NCBI GenBank assembly: GCA_030142905.1
Contig: JASJOG010000061.1
Span: forward strand, 310,001-374,000
DNA length: 64,000 nucleotides
Direction of reading: 5' to 3'
DNA from: Heliopora coerulea
Taxonomy: Eukaryota; Cnidaria; Anthozoa; Scleralcyonacea; Helioporidae
Of the stretch, positions 12,641 to 22,534 are shown piece after piece. The position numbers and the translations under genes are program-made. Below the pieces are notes generated by a model. That model was not told the origin of the DNA. It worked only from the letters and a program-made list of their open reading frames with translations, and did not search any database. Numbering within the stretch: position 1 is the first letter of the stretch; the number at the start of each line of letters is the position of its first letter.

Positions 12641-13140
12641 CTTTAGTACAGCCCTATTTCGATTATTGTTCCCCTTTTATAGGATAACTGCAGTTAATTA
12701 AGTCAGGATAAATTCCAAAAATTTCCGTTTCATGCGGCACGACTTATTACTGGAACCACTTACGGCGTAAGGTCGGTCGACGTTCTTGATGCTTTGTCCT
12801 GGAAAACAATGGATGTGAAACGATCCGTAACAACTTGGGATTCATGTATAAAATAGCTAATTACCGCACAGCCCAAAACTTAAAAGGATCCTTTTGTAGA
12901 AGAAGCGAATGCCAAGACACCTATAATCTTTGGAATAACGAAACAGATCTAGCACTTCCAAAGCCGAAAACAGAACTTTTAAAGAAAAATTTCAAATATA
13001 GCAGTGTCATGTTGTGGAACGATCTTTCGCAAGAAACCAAATTGTCTGAGACGCTGTACTAGTTTAAGAGGGATATACTTCGGACATAACCAATGACGCT
13101 GGATCATGCCAAGTAACATATTTACACTGTTCCATTTTTA
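12632..13140 (+). pseudogene. LINE reverse transcriptase C-terminal relic
   Basis: Plus-strand frames read YKALVQPYFDYCSPF at about 12637, then after several frame changes FMYKIANYRTAQNLKG and an end block with LPKPKTELLKKNFKYSSVMLWNDL and LSETLY (12835-13062). This is the usual C-terminus of CR1/Jockey-type reverse transcriptases, where the last block is LWN.LP...R...S...FK. Stops and frameshifts show it is dead. It starts abruptly, so it is 5'-truncated. Confidence 0.8.
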
Positions 13141-13289
13141 ACATATATATATATTAGTCACATGGTATATTATAATAGTTACAGAGCAATTTTTCATAAT
13201 GTTTTAAATTTGTTTATATTAATGTGTGACGCAGCAAGTGGAAATCAGTGAAAGTTGTCGAGGTGTGCATGGTTAAATATAGTTTTGCC

Positions 13290-13505
13290 ATACCACCATA
13301 CTATCGAAATTAGAGTACTGTTGAAGGCTGAAATTTTGAACAAGTACCGCACGTTTTACAAAGTCTTTTTGCAGGGATTACCTTCGCACTGTCATTACAA
13401 ATTGAGGCGTTATTACGTCATTAATTGTTTGCTATCGCACACCTGAAATCGACGAGGCGTGCGAATGGCCACACCTCTTCAAATTTCACATGACAAAGCC
13501 TGTCT
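13290..13505. repeat. dispersed repeat, copy 1 (inverted copy at 62160-62400)
   Basis: The stretch running from ACTGTTGAAGGCTGAAATTT through TTGCAGGGATTACCTTCG to ATTTCACATGACAAAGCC matches, in reverse complement and with moderate divergence, sequence at 62160-62400. No terminal repeats or coding potential are visible, so it is probably a non-autonomous element fragment. Confidence 0.6.
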
Positions 13506-14000
13506 TTTTCCTCGTTTAATTTTCCGTCCAAAGATTGTCTCAAATATTTGGCGTCTTGCGTGCAGCAACATTCAGTCTTAGGTCTTACTGTCAGAGAAAA
13601 TACCCACAACTGTGCCAGCTCGCAATGCAACCACTTTTATTGCCAGCATCAAGTTTTCTGTTAGAAAGGTTTTAATCTCAGGGAAATCATCAATCGTTCT
13701 CATCATACAAGGCTTGGAGCAGCAACCTTCTCTTGACTTGTTTTCTTGAAGTGCAATCAATCATTTTGCTTTGAATTATGAAAGTGAAATTAAAATGTTC
13801 AAGATATCTCGGTAATTGACTTCATTACAGTCTTTATCGATCCGATATACGAGGAACTACGTGGCTGTTCATTTGCAGAAGGACAAAGTTTAACGTTGAA
13901 GAGTCGGACCGGGATTCGGACTTGAACCCGAAATGTTACGTAGTCGAACTCGAGAGAGTCTGAGTACTTAACATTCTCCACCATGTATATTTATTCAAGT
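13495..14000. repeat. diverged direct duplication, copy 1 of 2
   Basis: Shares collinear blocks with 14535-15040: the TCTAAAATATTTGGCGT-like block, the CACCCACAACTGTGC block, GCCAGCATCAAGTTTTC, and TCATTACAGTCTTTATC. Similarity is around the level of old neutral DNA and no frame is conserved. Copy 2 abuts the 3' side of the ankyrin gene, so these may be duplicated downstream sequence of an ankyrin-type gene. Confidence 0.6.
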
Positions 14001-14209
14001 TACTAACCAGCACTCATGCGTAAACTTAAGCAAACTTTGCTTTTGAGATGCTATCGATCTTCAAATAAATAGTATTCAGTTGATTTTACGTTTGTCTATC
14101 AACAACACGAGAATGACTTAATATCTAGGTCAACATTTTCACAACATTGATGGCCGAAAATGCTAACCCTCCAAAGTGTGCCGCTCGGTGTTTCTGTATC
14201 GATTGTCCT

Positions 14210-14362
14210 CCCCCCCCCCCCCCCTAGTTATGCCACTGCCTAACCCTAAACTTAAAGTTAAACTTAATTTGATTGGGGTTAAGGTTAGGATTGGGATTAG
14301 AATTAAGTTTAGGATTGGAATTAGGGTTAGGGTTAGGGTTAGGGTTGGGTCAGGGTTAATTC
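14210..14362. repeat. poly-C tract and degenerate interstitial telomere-like repeats
   Basis: A run of 15 C ends at 14224. From about 14260 the sequence becomes variants of TTAGGG (GGATTG, GGATTAG, AAGGTTAG), with about four perfect TTAGGG units at 14320-14345. The animal telomere repeat is TTAGGG, so this is an interstitial telomeric-like tract. Confidence 0.8.
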
Positions 14363-14534
14363 TAAACTTAATTTGATGATTATCGTTATTTCAGTAAGAT
14401 GTACAGTTCAAGGAAAAATAAACATCTCTGGAATAGACTTTAAATTGACAATAAGCATCAAAACAAGAACCACATGCAATTGACGATTATCGTCAAAATA
14501 CAGTTGCTAATAACCAGTTCAAGTCCACCTAAAT

Positions 14535-15040
14535 TTCTGTGCGTCTTCTTATTTTCCATGAATTTTGAGTGGAGGGAATGTCTAAAATATTTGGCGTTTT
14601 GCGTACGGCAACATTTAATTTTAGGTCTTAAAGTCAAAGAAAACACCCACAACTGTGCAAGCTGGCAATGAACCACTTTCAATGCCAGCATCAAGTTTTC
14701 CGTGAAAGGTTTTATTCTCACGAAGGTTTGATCACGCTAGGAGCCAGAAATATTCTCTTGACTCGTATTTTTTGACGCGAAATCAATAAAATGTCAGAGA
14801 TATCTTGGCAAATGTCCTCATTACAGTCTTTATCTTTGTGACCTATAGGGTACTACGAGGCTGTTTATTTATAGACGCATGAAGTATATAGGTTGATAAA
14901 TCGGATTTGCAGTCCCATTTTGACTCGGTGTCTAATTGGCTGCATTCGGACACGGATTTGGACTCAGATTTGGTGCACTTAACTAAACACTGCCGGAAAG
15001 ACCAGACTGCCTCTCTTGAATCCACACTTTAATTTATTCA
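14535..15040. repeat. diverged direct duplication, copy 2 of 2
   Basis: Collinear partner of 13495-14000. It contains a minus-strand AATAAA at 15038-15033 that could serve as the polyadenylation signal of the ankyrin gene upstream of it on that strand. Confidence 0.6.
15033..15038 (-). promoter_or_regulatory. possible polyadenylation signal of the ankyrin gene
   Basis: AATAAA on the minus strand, 122 bases after the ankyrin stop codon. It is the nearest canonical hexamer in the right sense; AT-rich context makes chance occurrence possible. Confidence 0.35.
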
Positions 15041-15160
15041 TTTTATATTACTGAGAATAGTTATCCCATATTAGAATGCAAATACTTTATAAACAATTAA
15101 AAGTCGAAATTAGAAAATATAAAATGTAAAAATTTTTTGTTCTATTATAATAAATAACAA

Positions 15161-15949
15161 TTAACACCACATACTTGCTGGTTCTGCAACACGCTTCATA
15201 ACATATTCAACCACTGAGGTATGTCCACTCTTAGATGCAAGATGAAGTGGAGTATGACCAATGTTATTTGTTGAGGTTAAGTCACTGCCTTTGTTGATTA
15301 GTAATTGCACAGTATCTAGATGACCCCTTAAGCAAGCATAGTGAATAGGCAGGTTACCATCCTTGTCTCTAGAGTTAATTTCAGCACCACGCTGAATTAA
15401 GAAATCAGCAGCTGATGTATCTGTATTTTTTAGTGCAAAGTGAAGTGGAGTATCACCATCGTTATTTGTGGATGTGAATTCACTGCCTTTGCTGACGAAT
15501 AATTTTACAGTATCTAGATGACCATTTTTGCAGGCATAGTGAATAGGCAAGTAACCATCCTTGTCTCTAGAGTTGACGTCAGCACCATATTGGATTAAGT
15601 GATAAGCAACTGAAGTACCTCTATTCTTTAATGCAAGATGAAGTGGTGTCGATCCAAATCTATCTTCAGCATTAATATTTGATCCTTGTTGTAACAATAA
15701 CTTAACAATTTCTAAATCACCTCTTGCTGCTGCTATGTGTAGCGGCTGTTGTGACTCCTCATCCACAGCTCTTACATTGGCTTTTTGAAGTAATAAATAT
15801 TTCACCATCTCAACATGTCTTTTGCGGCAAGCCCAATGTAAAGCAGTTCCCTCTATCCATCCTCCCTGCTCTTCAATGTCTGCGCCCTTCTTAACTGCAG
15901 TTTTAATGGCATCCAAATCTCCTATCTCTGCTGCATGCACAACGGACAT
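15161..15949 (-). CDS. ankyrin-repeat protein, about eight repeats
   Basis: 262 residues from the first in-frame ATG (15949-15947); the frame is open a little further up but is closed by TAA just beyond. About eight ankyrin repeats fill the whole protein: VHAAEIGDLDAI, TALHWACRKRHVEMVKYLL, PLHIAAARGDLEIVKLLL, TPLHLALKNRG, LPIHYACKNGHLDTVK, TPLHFALKNTD, LPIHYACLRGHLDTVQ, TPLHLASKSGH. Repeats 4-5 and 6-7 form a duplicated two-repeat unit of about 66 residues, with an NSRDKDG linker in both. Ankyrin stacks are protein-binding scaffolds; nothing points to a partner. The stop lies just after CAGCAA|GTATGT, a good donor, so the gene may continue by splicing and this may be only an exon. No signal peptide or membrane segment. 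Confidence 0.75.
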   Translation of the reverse strand: MSVVHAAEIGDLDAIKTAVKKGADIEEQGGWIEGTALHWACRKRHVEMVKYLLLQKANVRAVDEESQQPLHIAAARGDLEIVKLLLQQGSNINAEDRFGSTPLHLALKNRGTSVAYHLIQYGADVNSRDKDGYLPIHYACKNGHLDTVKLFVSKGSEFTSTNNDGDTPLHFALKNTDTSAADFLIQRGAEINSRDKDGNLPIHYACLRGHLDTVQLLINKGSDLTSTNNIGHTPLHLASKSGHTSVVEYVMKRVAEPASMWC

Positions 15950-15994
15950 TTGCCAAACAGGCGTTTTCCTATTCAAAACATACGCATTCACATT

Positions 15995-16234
15995 TTAAAA
16001 ATGGAGACCCCGTCTTTCCTCCCCCTTACCCCCCTCAGCGGGATTAGGATCCACGGGAGCAGAGTCTCTGCAGAGTCCCATCCTGCATCGGTCCACCCGA
16101 GCGGGGACTTTAACATCTTCCATAACACAGGGGTCCCCCTTCCTTTTGAATCTACTACAAGGCATCGCTGAGGTCAGATCCTCCAAAATGTTGTGAGTTC
16201 TGTAACTATTTCCTTGTTGGCTTGTATTGCTCAA
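15995..16234. other. GC-rich island upstream of the ankyrin gene
   Basis: A GC-rich stretch (centre about 16010-16130) in otherwise AT-rich DNA, just 5' of the ankyrin start on the minus strand. A 79-codon open frame crosses it on the minus strand with a Lys/Arg-Asp-rich product (FKRKGDPCVMEDVKVPARV). It could be a promoter/5' exon or a fragment of a mobile element; I cannot tell which. Confidence 0.3.
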
Positions 16235-17298
16235 AGTTCAAAGGGGTCCTCTTTTTCTTGCGTATTTTTTAAAGGAATACTGGTATTCATTTGTTCTCAA
16301 CCTTTTGGTTAGATTATTAAAACTTTCGCTTTTTTTCAAATTTTCTCCTGGTTACATTTTTGCCCAGAATATACTTCGCTCAGTTTTTAATTTCACGGAC
16401 GTTTGGTTTGGGCAACTTCTAATACCACGCAAATATAAATACAAGTAAGGTTAATGGAAAAGTCAGTGAAGATGAAACAGAATCATTCCAAACCGGAAGA
16501 GAATGGAATAATATTATTGGCCCAAAGCAACGCTTTGTTAATTTCTTCCTAACTCCTTACATACCGTACATGTAACCATTACATGTATATGTGCATATGC
16601 ATATGCCCCTGTACTCTACAATTAGTGTATACTTACTATTCTTGTATGTGTCACCGTGAATGTAAATGTGCATGTGCATGACTGAGTACTAGTTTTTACC
16701 CTTATATCTATGTGTGAATGTATGTCTGTATCATGGGGTTAATAGATGGATAGATTCACAATTGGGTGAGAATATCTAGTCTGAGAACTCTAGGTGTCTC
16801 AAGGGTTTTGAAGATTTAAAACCAATTAAAAGCCCATACAGGCCTAATCTTTTCATTGACCTTAACTGTAACCACAAACCACATCTTTTTACCAGATAAT
16901 GATAAAAACGGATTATGTAAAAGTAAACAGACAACATTTACCTTAACGTAGTTTACTGTCAGCCAATACTCCCAAAGCTACTGTAGGGGGTGCACTGGGA
17001 AGTGAATTTCGCTCTCTGGCTGGATACTACATAGGCCTGATGGTAAACAGTTAACAAAGGGGCAGTTAGGGATTGGATATGTTAACTTTTTAGTCCATAT
17101 TTGTCTTTTCAGATTTTACTCTGGCTAATGCTTTAATGTCAGCAATGGCGTAGGAAGTAAATGTAACTTGGAGGGGGAGGCAAAAGCCTTTCAGAGGAAC
17201 CTTTGAGCATAGAAAAGCTACCCTAAAAGTAGATAACATCTATCATCTCAGTTCTTTCGACTGAGGTTTGGATTTTAGTGAAAGTGAGAGTCATTATA
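16235..17298. other. no gene seen
   Basis: AT-rich intergenic sequence with alternating purine/pyrimidine ATGTATATGTGCATATGC-like stretches around 16570-16700. No coding or structural feature recognised. Confidence 0.4.
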
Positions 17299-17550
17299 TT
17301 TCAGAATCATCTCAGGGTATTATGAAATGATAACTTCACAATTAACCTACACTACTGAAGTCAACTGAAAAATGTTGACTCGAGCGGGATTTGAACTCGC
17401 ACCTTCGGGATACCGGTCAGCCGCTCTACCTGTTGAGCTATCGAGTCCACAAGGATTGGAGGCGAGTTTTTATCCAATTTAAGTGCACGAAATATCCTCG
17501 CGACAACTTAACGCTATCCATGAGAATGGATGTGTAGTGTTTCAATTCTA
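17299..17550 (-). repeat. tRNA-derived repeat, unit 1
   Basis: A unit of about 250 bp that contains a 71-nt tRNA-like segment (17447-17377 on the minus strand). It has a 7-bp acceptor pairing (GACTCGA with TCGAGTC), a box-A D-arm (GCTCAACAGGTAGAGC) and a box-B T-arm (GCGAGTTCAAATCCCGC). The middle does not form a normal 5-bp/7-base anticodon arm, so it is a tRNA-derived SINE-like repeat, not a functional tRNA gene. The tail reads CAGTTGACTTCAGTAGTGTAG and ends in CTGAAATA, where the next unit begins. Confidence 0.75.
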
Positions 17551-17782
17551 TTTCAGAATCATCCTCAGGGTATTATGAAATGATAACTTCACAATTAACC
17601 TACACTGCCGAAGTCAACTGAAAATTGTTGACTCGAGCGGGATTTGAAATCGCACCTTCGGGATACTGGTTCGCCGCTCTACCTGTTGAGCTATCGAGTC
17701 AACAGGGATTTGAGGCACGTTTTTATCCAATTTAAGTACACGAGATATTCTCGCGACAACTTAACGCTATCCATGAGGATGG
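17551..17782 (-). repeat. tRNA-derived repeat, unit 2 (tandem with unit 1)
   Basis: Direct tandem copy of the preceding unit, with the tRNA-like part at 17700-17630. Point differences (box B degraded to GATTTCAAATCCC, D-arm side changed) show the copies are diverged. Head-to-tail arrangement without spacer suggests the family amplifies as multimers. Confidence 0.75.
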
Positions 17783-17789
17783 TAATTAA

Positions 17790-18020
17790 ACAGGAAAAGC
17801 TCTTTAGCTTCTTGGTTAGACTGACTTCACCGTAAAAGTGATGTTGTTCAATGTTACATGTTTTTTCCATATTCTTATGTGTCTTTAAACTTATAAACTC
17901 AAGCAAGGGGCAAAAACTGACGCGTTACACTTCCTCATGTGAAGGCATTTCTTTTTTCACTAAAAAGGATACTTTTTGTCGTTTCAAAAAGGTTGGGGGA
18001 TGTGCCCCCATTGATCCCCG
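17790..18020 (-). repeat. dispersed repeat family (also at 41229 and 53228), copy 1
   Basis: In reverse complement this matches the start of the repeats at 41229 and 53228: CATAGGA-like end, AAACGACAAAAAGT, GCGTCAGTTTTTGCCC, CTTGAGTTTATA, and AACATCACTTTTAC blocks all occur in the same order. No frame is conserved, so it is a non-autonomous interspersed element of unknown class. Confidence 0.65.
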
Positions 18021-18497
18021 ACTCCTACGCCTTTGAATGCCAGGCAATTTTTGCCAACAAGAGATGTTTCAGACCACTGGAGGTTAAGAATACCTCAACT
18101 AAACTTGTCTTTTTCCAACTTCTTAAACTTCCTTTTTCTAATCCCAGATGATTTTACTCATGAAGCGGCTGTCCAAAGGTGGGGGTTAGGGGAGGGGGGG
18201 ATTAATAAGGGTACTAAGTTTTGATCTGTTAACCTACTAACAGCTGGCTATGGTAAATCAAGATAAATTGTCTCACTAAATCAGACTAATCCTGAATGAA
18301 TAAGGCCATGCCTGAGGAGTAACAAGGTTAAGATAGCATTAAACCCTTTAAGTTTCAGTTGTTTCCATCTGCAACTTGAGAATAGTCAACGATTGGGAAG
18401 ATTTAAATCGCCAAAAGCTGCCTAACAAGGGAAAGAGTAAATTCTGGGAAGCTGAATGTCAAACAGTGTGCGTGGATTAAACATACTTCAACATCCT
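18021..18497. other. no gene seen between repeats
   Basis: Unique-looking AT-rich spacer between the dispersed repeat and the third tRNA-derived unit. A G-rich patch (about 18180-18205) is the only notable composition change. Confidence 0.35.
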
Positions 18498-18590
18498 ATT
18501 TCAGAATCATCCTAAGGATATTATGAAATGATAACTTCACAATTAACCTACACTCTACTGAAGTCAACTGAAAAATGTTGACTCGAGAGG
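18498..18590 (-). repeat. tRNA-derived repeat, partial unit 3
   Basis: Only the tail of the unit is present, from the CTGAAATA end up to GACTCGAG, the first bases of the tRNA-like acceptor, where it breaks off and meets an inverted copy. Confidence 0.75.
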
Positions 18591-18596
18591 AGTCTC

Positions 18597-18845
18597 GTTT
18601 CATAATACCCTGAGGACGATTCTGAAATAGAAATGAAACACTGCACATCCATTCTCATGGATAGCGTTAAGTTGTCGCGAGAACATTTCGTTCACTTAAA
18701 TTGGATAAAAACTCGCCTCCAATCCCTGTGGACTCGATAGCTGAACAGGTAAAGCGGCAGACCGGTATCCCGAAGGTGCGAGTTCAAATCCCGCAAAAGT
18801 CAACATTTTTCAGTTGACTTCAGCAGTGTAGGTTAATTGTGAAGT
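18597..18845 (+). repeat. tRNA-derived repeat, inverted unit 4
   Basis: Opposite orientation to units 1-3. It starts inside the tail of one unit, passes through GATTCTGAAATAG, and enters a complete next unit with the tRNA-like part at about 18731-18801. This reproduces the head-to-tail junction of units 1-2, which shows the array was inverted after tandem formation. Confidence 0.7.
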
Positions 18846-20040
18846 TTCGATAGTTCAACATTTTGTACATACAAGCATATAAAAGTTATTACTCATCGTA
18901 CAATAAATAGGAAAATCCTGTATACTGTCAGTATGATGAAGAATATTATTTTCATCCCAGTACATGTCTAGATGGACTGTCCTATTCCTGCAATCCAAGG
19001 GTACACTACACTTGTTATTCCCTTGTCAACTGACTATTTTGTTGTGGTTGTTGAAATTGCCACGTTGACTCCAAAATCTGTACCGCAGTATATAATTGAG
19101 CTGTTTTTACTTGCTTGACTTTTTGTTTATCACATTAATGTGCCAACTTCTCAAGCTTCAACCTATTGTCACCCAGACAGTGAACCCATACTCTCTCTTT
19201 TATTTCCTGGAATTAGCAGGATTTAAATGGAAAGGTCACCAAAGCCAACAATGGATTACCAAACTGGGGACAGTTTTAATGCATTGCTGAAAACTGGTAA
19301 GCACCCGGTTTCTGCTAATATGTTATCTTAATGTAAAACTGATCTTCAGAAACAAAAACATGTGGTTACATAATTACTAATGTTAAAAATTCTATATTAC
19401 ATCTAGAAATCAAAATGTACAGCTAATGCACCCTTTTTACCTTGGATAACAAGAGGTCAGCATGAAATTTTGTTGTCAAGTGAGTAACGACCTCTTAAAA
19501 TGTAATTCTCAGAAAAAATTTTGGTCATCTTGGACAACTGGATGTCTAATTATGTTTTTAAGTTTAGGCTAAGAAATAATATATATTGCATTACCCATTT
19601 ATATCTTTCATGACAGAATTTTTTATCACACTTGTTTGTATGACCTGAACGCAACTGGAATAACCTTCCATACTTTTATCAGTAATCATTAGTGAACAAT
19701 TTTACTCATCAAGGAGAGACCTCTACTAGGGAGAGGATTAAGACGATGTTTTTAAACTTAAAATATGGGATTGATTGCAGTCAGTTTTCTGTATTGCAGT
19801 CAAGTAGAAACAGTTCATCTTTTGCCTGCTTTTCTTGGGGTATGGCAGATGGTGCAAAGGGAAGTCTTTGACACTTTCACAGCAGGTATAGTACTGTAGC
19901 ATTGAAACCTGCCTTAACATCTGTATATTGGTATGAAATTATGTACTTGAGTGAAAGATAAGGATATTAACGCTACTACAAGAAAAAGAAGAAACTAGTG
20001 TTTCGAAATACCAAATACAAATACCATCATCCCACTCCCT
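18846..20040. other. no gene seen
   Basis: AT-rich sequence with only short chance frames. No repeats, splice-bounded coding or structural RNA recognised. Confidence 0.4.
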
Positions 20041-20043
20041 GCT

Positions 20044-20190
20044 TCCGGCTTGGCTTTGTATCTTAGTTGGTAGAGCGTTGGACTAATAAACCGAATGTCG
20101 CGGGTTCGAATCTCAGCCTCGATCAAGTAGAATTTTTCTGTACTTGCCCGGTATGGGTTCGTTTCACTTGGTATGTAGTTTACACACAAT
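20044..20190 (+). repeat. tRNA-Ile-like SINE head
   Basis: Contains a box A (TCTTAGTTGGTAGAGCG), a CTAATAA loop like that of isoleucine tRNAs, and a box B (GCGGGTTCGAATCTC). Acceptor and anticodon stems do not pair well, and a non-tRNA tail follows, so this reads as a tRNA-derived SINE and not a tRNA gene. Confidence 0.6.
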
Positions 20191-21418
20191 AAAACATGCA
20201 TTACTAGAAATACGTGAACACAACAAACCCTCTCCCATCCTTCCAATACATATCTCGAGAATCCGAGTAAGATTGATAATTTTTCAAAATTGTCAAAGAA
20301 AGAATTCGTCCTTCCTATAACTGGAAGAGTGAGTGGAACAAAAAAATTCAACACACAATTTGGAAACAAATTAACAACAATCCAAACTGGAAATTACTTT
20401 ATATTCAAATTTTTTATCGTGATATTTACGTTCAAAATTTCAATTCTGTTATTAAAACAAAACTTTAGGTGAGAATAACTTTTAACGGATTGACAGATGT
20501 TAAGAGATCCATCCTCACCATTAAATTATTAAATAATAAATGATAGTATCAAAATCCGTATTAGTAGCGGGTTTATGATATTTCGTGTCATTTTCCAATC
20601 ATACGTCTTACTCATTTTGCCTGAAAAAAAGATTTTTTATTAGATAAACAGAATTTCCGTCTTAAATATTTAGCGTTCTCCTAGGTTATCAGTTTGATAT
20701 CAGCATTAGGGACAGCTCATGATTGAATTTTTTATTTGATATTTATTTTTTGACTTTGATAAATGAAATAAAATTGATTAATTCGACGTTATCTCAAATT
20801 GGTTACGAATGTCTAAGATGTGTTATGATATGTTCATGTTAAGTTTAACTTGTGTTTAGTATTCATCCGGAGCTACAAGACTTCGGTGACTACGATGAAA
20901 AGTACAACGAAATCGGCGAACCAAACAAAGAAAACTTGAACGAGTTCTGCATTTTTACTGCTGAACAAAAATCGGAAAATACAAATCATACAACAAAATA
21001 CGATAAGCAAACCTTCTGTAAATTTTGTTCAAAGAACAACGACAAGAGGGAAGTAAAAGACATAATTTACCCATGGTAAAACCTTCGTAAAAGAGAAAAA
21101 TGGCATACAAACCTGCAACACTTACGTACTTTCAACTAAAGCATTCATCGCCACCTCCACACAAAGGGTTAAACGGTTCAACGGTCCGAGATTAGTGCCC
21201 TGGCACTACTCTTCGCGCGGTGGGTGAGGGGATAATATATACAACAGGAGTATATGGTACACTTCTTTTGAAATCACCAGCAATATCTATTTCAGTATAA
21301 TGATAAGTTTACCCAGGTCTTTAGCTTGCTTTGTGATTGTTGCTATTACTCTTAATCACTTTGCCATTTCATTTTATTGCTACATGTAACTGGTTTGAAG
21401 AATATCAAGGCCTAGTTG
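20191..21418. other. no clear gene; one exon-like frame at 20852-21079
   Basis: Mostly featureless. From about 20857 a plus frame encodes HPELQDFGDYDEKYNEI, an acidic stretch, then FCKFCSKNNDKREV and a stop at 21079. It has a preceding TTTAG acceptor but no ATG, so if real it would be an internal or last exon. I do not recognise it. Codon use looks plausible but length is too short to decide. Confidence 0.25.
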
Positions 21419-21423
21419 GTTAG

Positions 21424-21523
21424 TGTAGTGTGATTAAGTTAATATTAATCAATGACGTCACTAAACTTGTACATAAAACTAACTAAGCATAGAATAAAGA
21501 CAGACTCTTTCAACATTACCACA
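21424..21523 (+). repeat. Gypsy 5' LTR
   Basis: Begins TGTAGTGTGATTAAG and ends TTCAACATTACCACA. A TGGTGGCAGTAGTCGAG stretch that follows at 21524 is the probable primer binding site; it has the TGG start complementary to a tRNA CCA end. Confidence 0.9.
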
Positions 21524-21637
21524 TGGTGGCAGTAGTCGAGAAATAAACAAAAAAAAAAAAAATAAAATAAAAAAGGTACTAAGCTGCGTATTAAAAAGAA
21601 CCCTTCAACAAAAGAGCCATTGGAAATATTCTTCGAA

Positions 21638-22534
21638 ATGTCAGACGAGGGAACGAACGAAGCAACACTCGTGCGAAGCTTTGCAACATATCAAGTGACA
21701 CTTCCATCAAAATTCACCTTCAAATCATCAGAATGGACTCGATGGATTCGACGATTTGAAAGATTCAGAATAACCACTGGGTTGGACAAGAAAGAGGAGG
21801 ACAAACAAGTCAACGCGCTAATATATAGCATTGGAGATGAAGCAGACGATATAGTAACATCATTTAATCTCAGTCAAGAAGAAATGAACAGTTACGGAAC
21901 CGTAAAAAACAATTTCGAAGGCCACTTCATCGCCAAAAGAAACATAATTTTTGAAAGAGCAAAGTTCAACGATCGAGTTCAAAACGAAGGTGAACCAGTC
22001 GAAAATTTCATCACCGATCTGCATTGTCTGGCCAAACACTGCAAACTTGGCGCGCTAAAGGACCAACTCATTCGAGATCACATCGTCGTCGGACTTAAAA
22101 ATAAGAAAGTATCCAAGAAACTACAACTCGATCCAAATCTGACTTTAGTAAAAGCGACCGCTCAAGTTAGACAAAGCGAAGAAGTTAAGAAACAGCAAAG
22201 CATCATCGATAAAGATCAAACAACTGGGAATCAACAACATAATATTGACAACGTAGGACGATCGAATCGGGGAAAAAACAACAGAAGAAAAGAACAAGGC
22301 AGCAAATTTGAAGGAATCAGATGTACCCCATGCCTAGGACCACGACATTCAAGACAAAAATGTCCAACTAGCGAATCTGTATGCAACTATTGTTCAGAAA
22401 AGGACATTGGGCCAAAGCCTGTTGAGGTAAATCTAACCGAAATAAACAAATCGAAGAAATTAATCAAAAGAAAAATTCGTCTGACGAAGAGGACGAATTC
22501 TTTTCGGGAGAAATCATTAACCTTGATACCGTAA
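21638..22534 (+). pseudogene. gag: Gypsy gag, frameshifted in the zinc knuckle
   Basis: Structural capsid protein of the retrotransposon. The first ATG is at 21638 (MSDEGTNEATLVRSFATYQV), after an A-rich tract. A capsid-like helical part follows with WTRWIRRFERFR and FEGHFIAKRNIIFERAKFN, the retrotransposon gag signature. A zinc knuckle region at about 22320-22420 contains C..C.....HSRQKC and then CNYC; a one-base loss in the second knuckle throws the frame out just before its Gly-His part. The frame then runs through an unrelated basic tail to 22534. The break means this copy cannot make an intact gag-pol. Confidence 0.85.

Noticed and set aside
17377..17447. Candidate tRNA gene
   Set aside because: Acceptor, D-arm and T-arm fit, but no 5-bp/7-nt anticodon arm can be formed and the segment recurs in repeats.
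20044..20125. Candidate isoleucine tRNA gene
   Set aside because: Acceptor ends do not pair and the T-arm has mismatches; best read as a SINE head.
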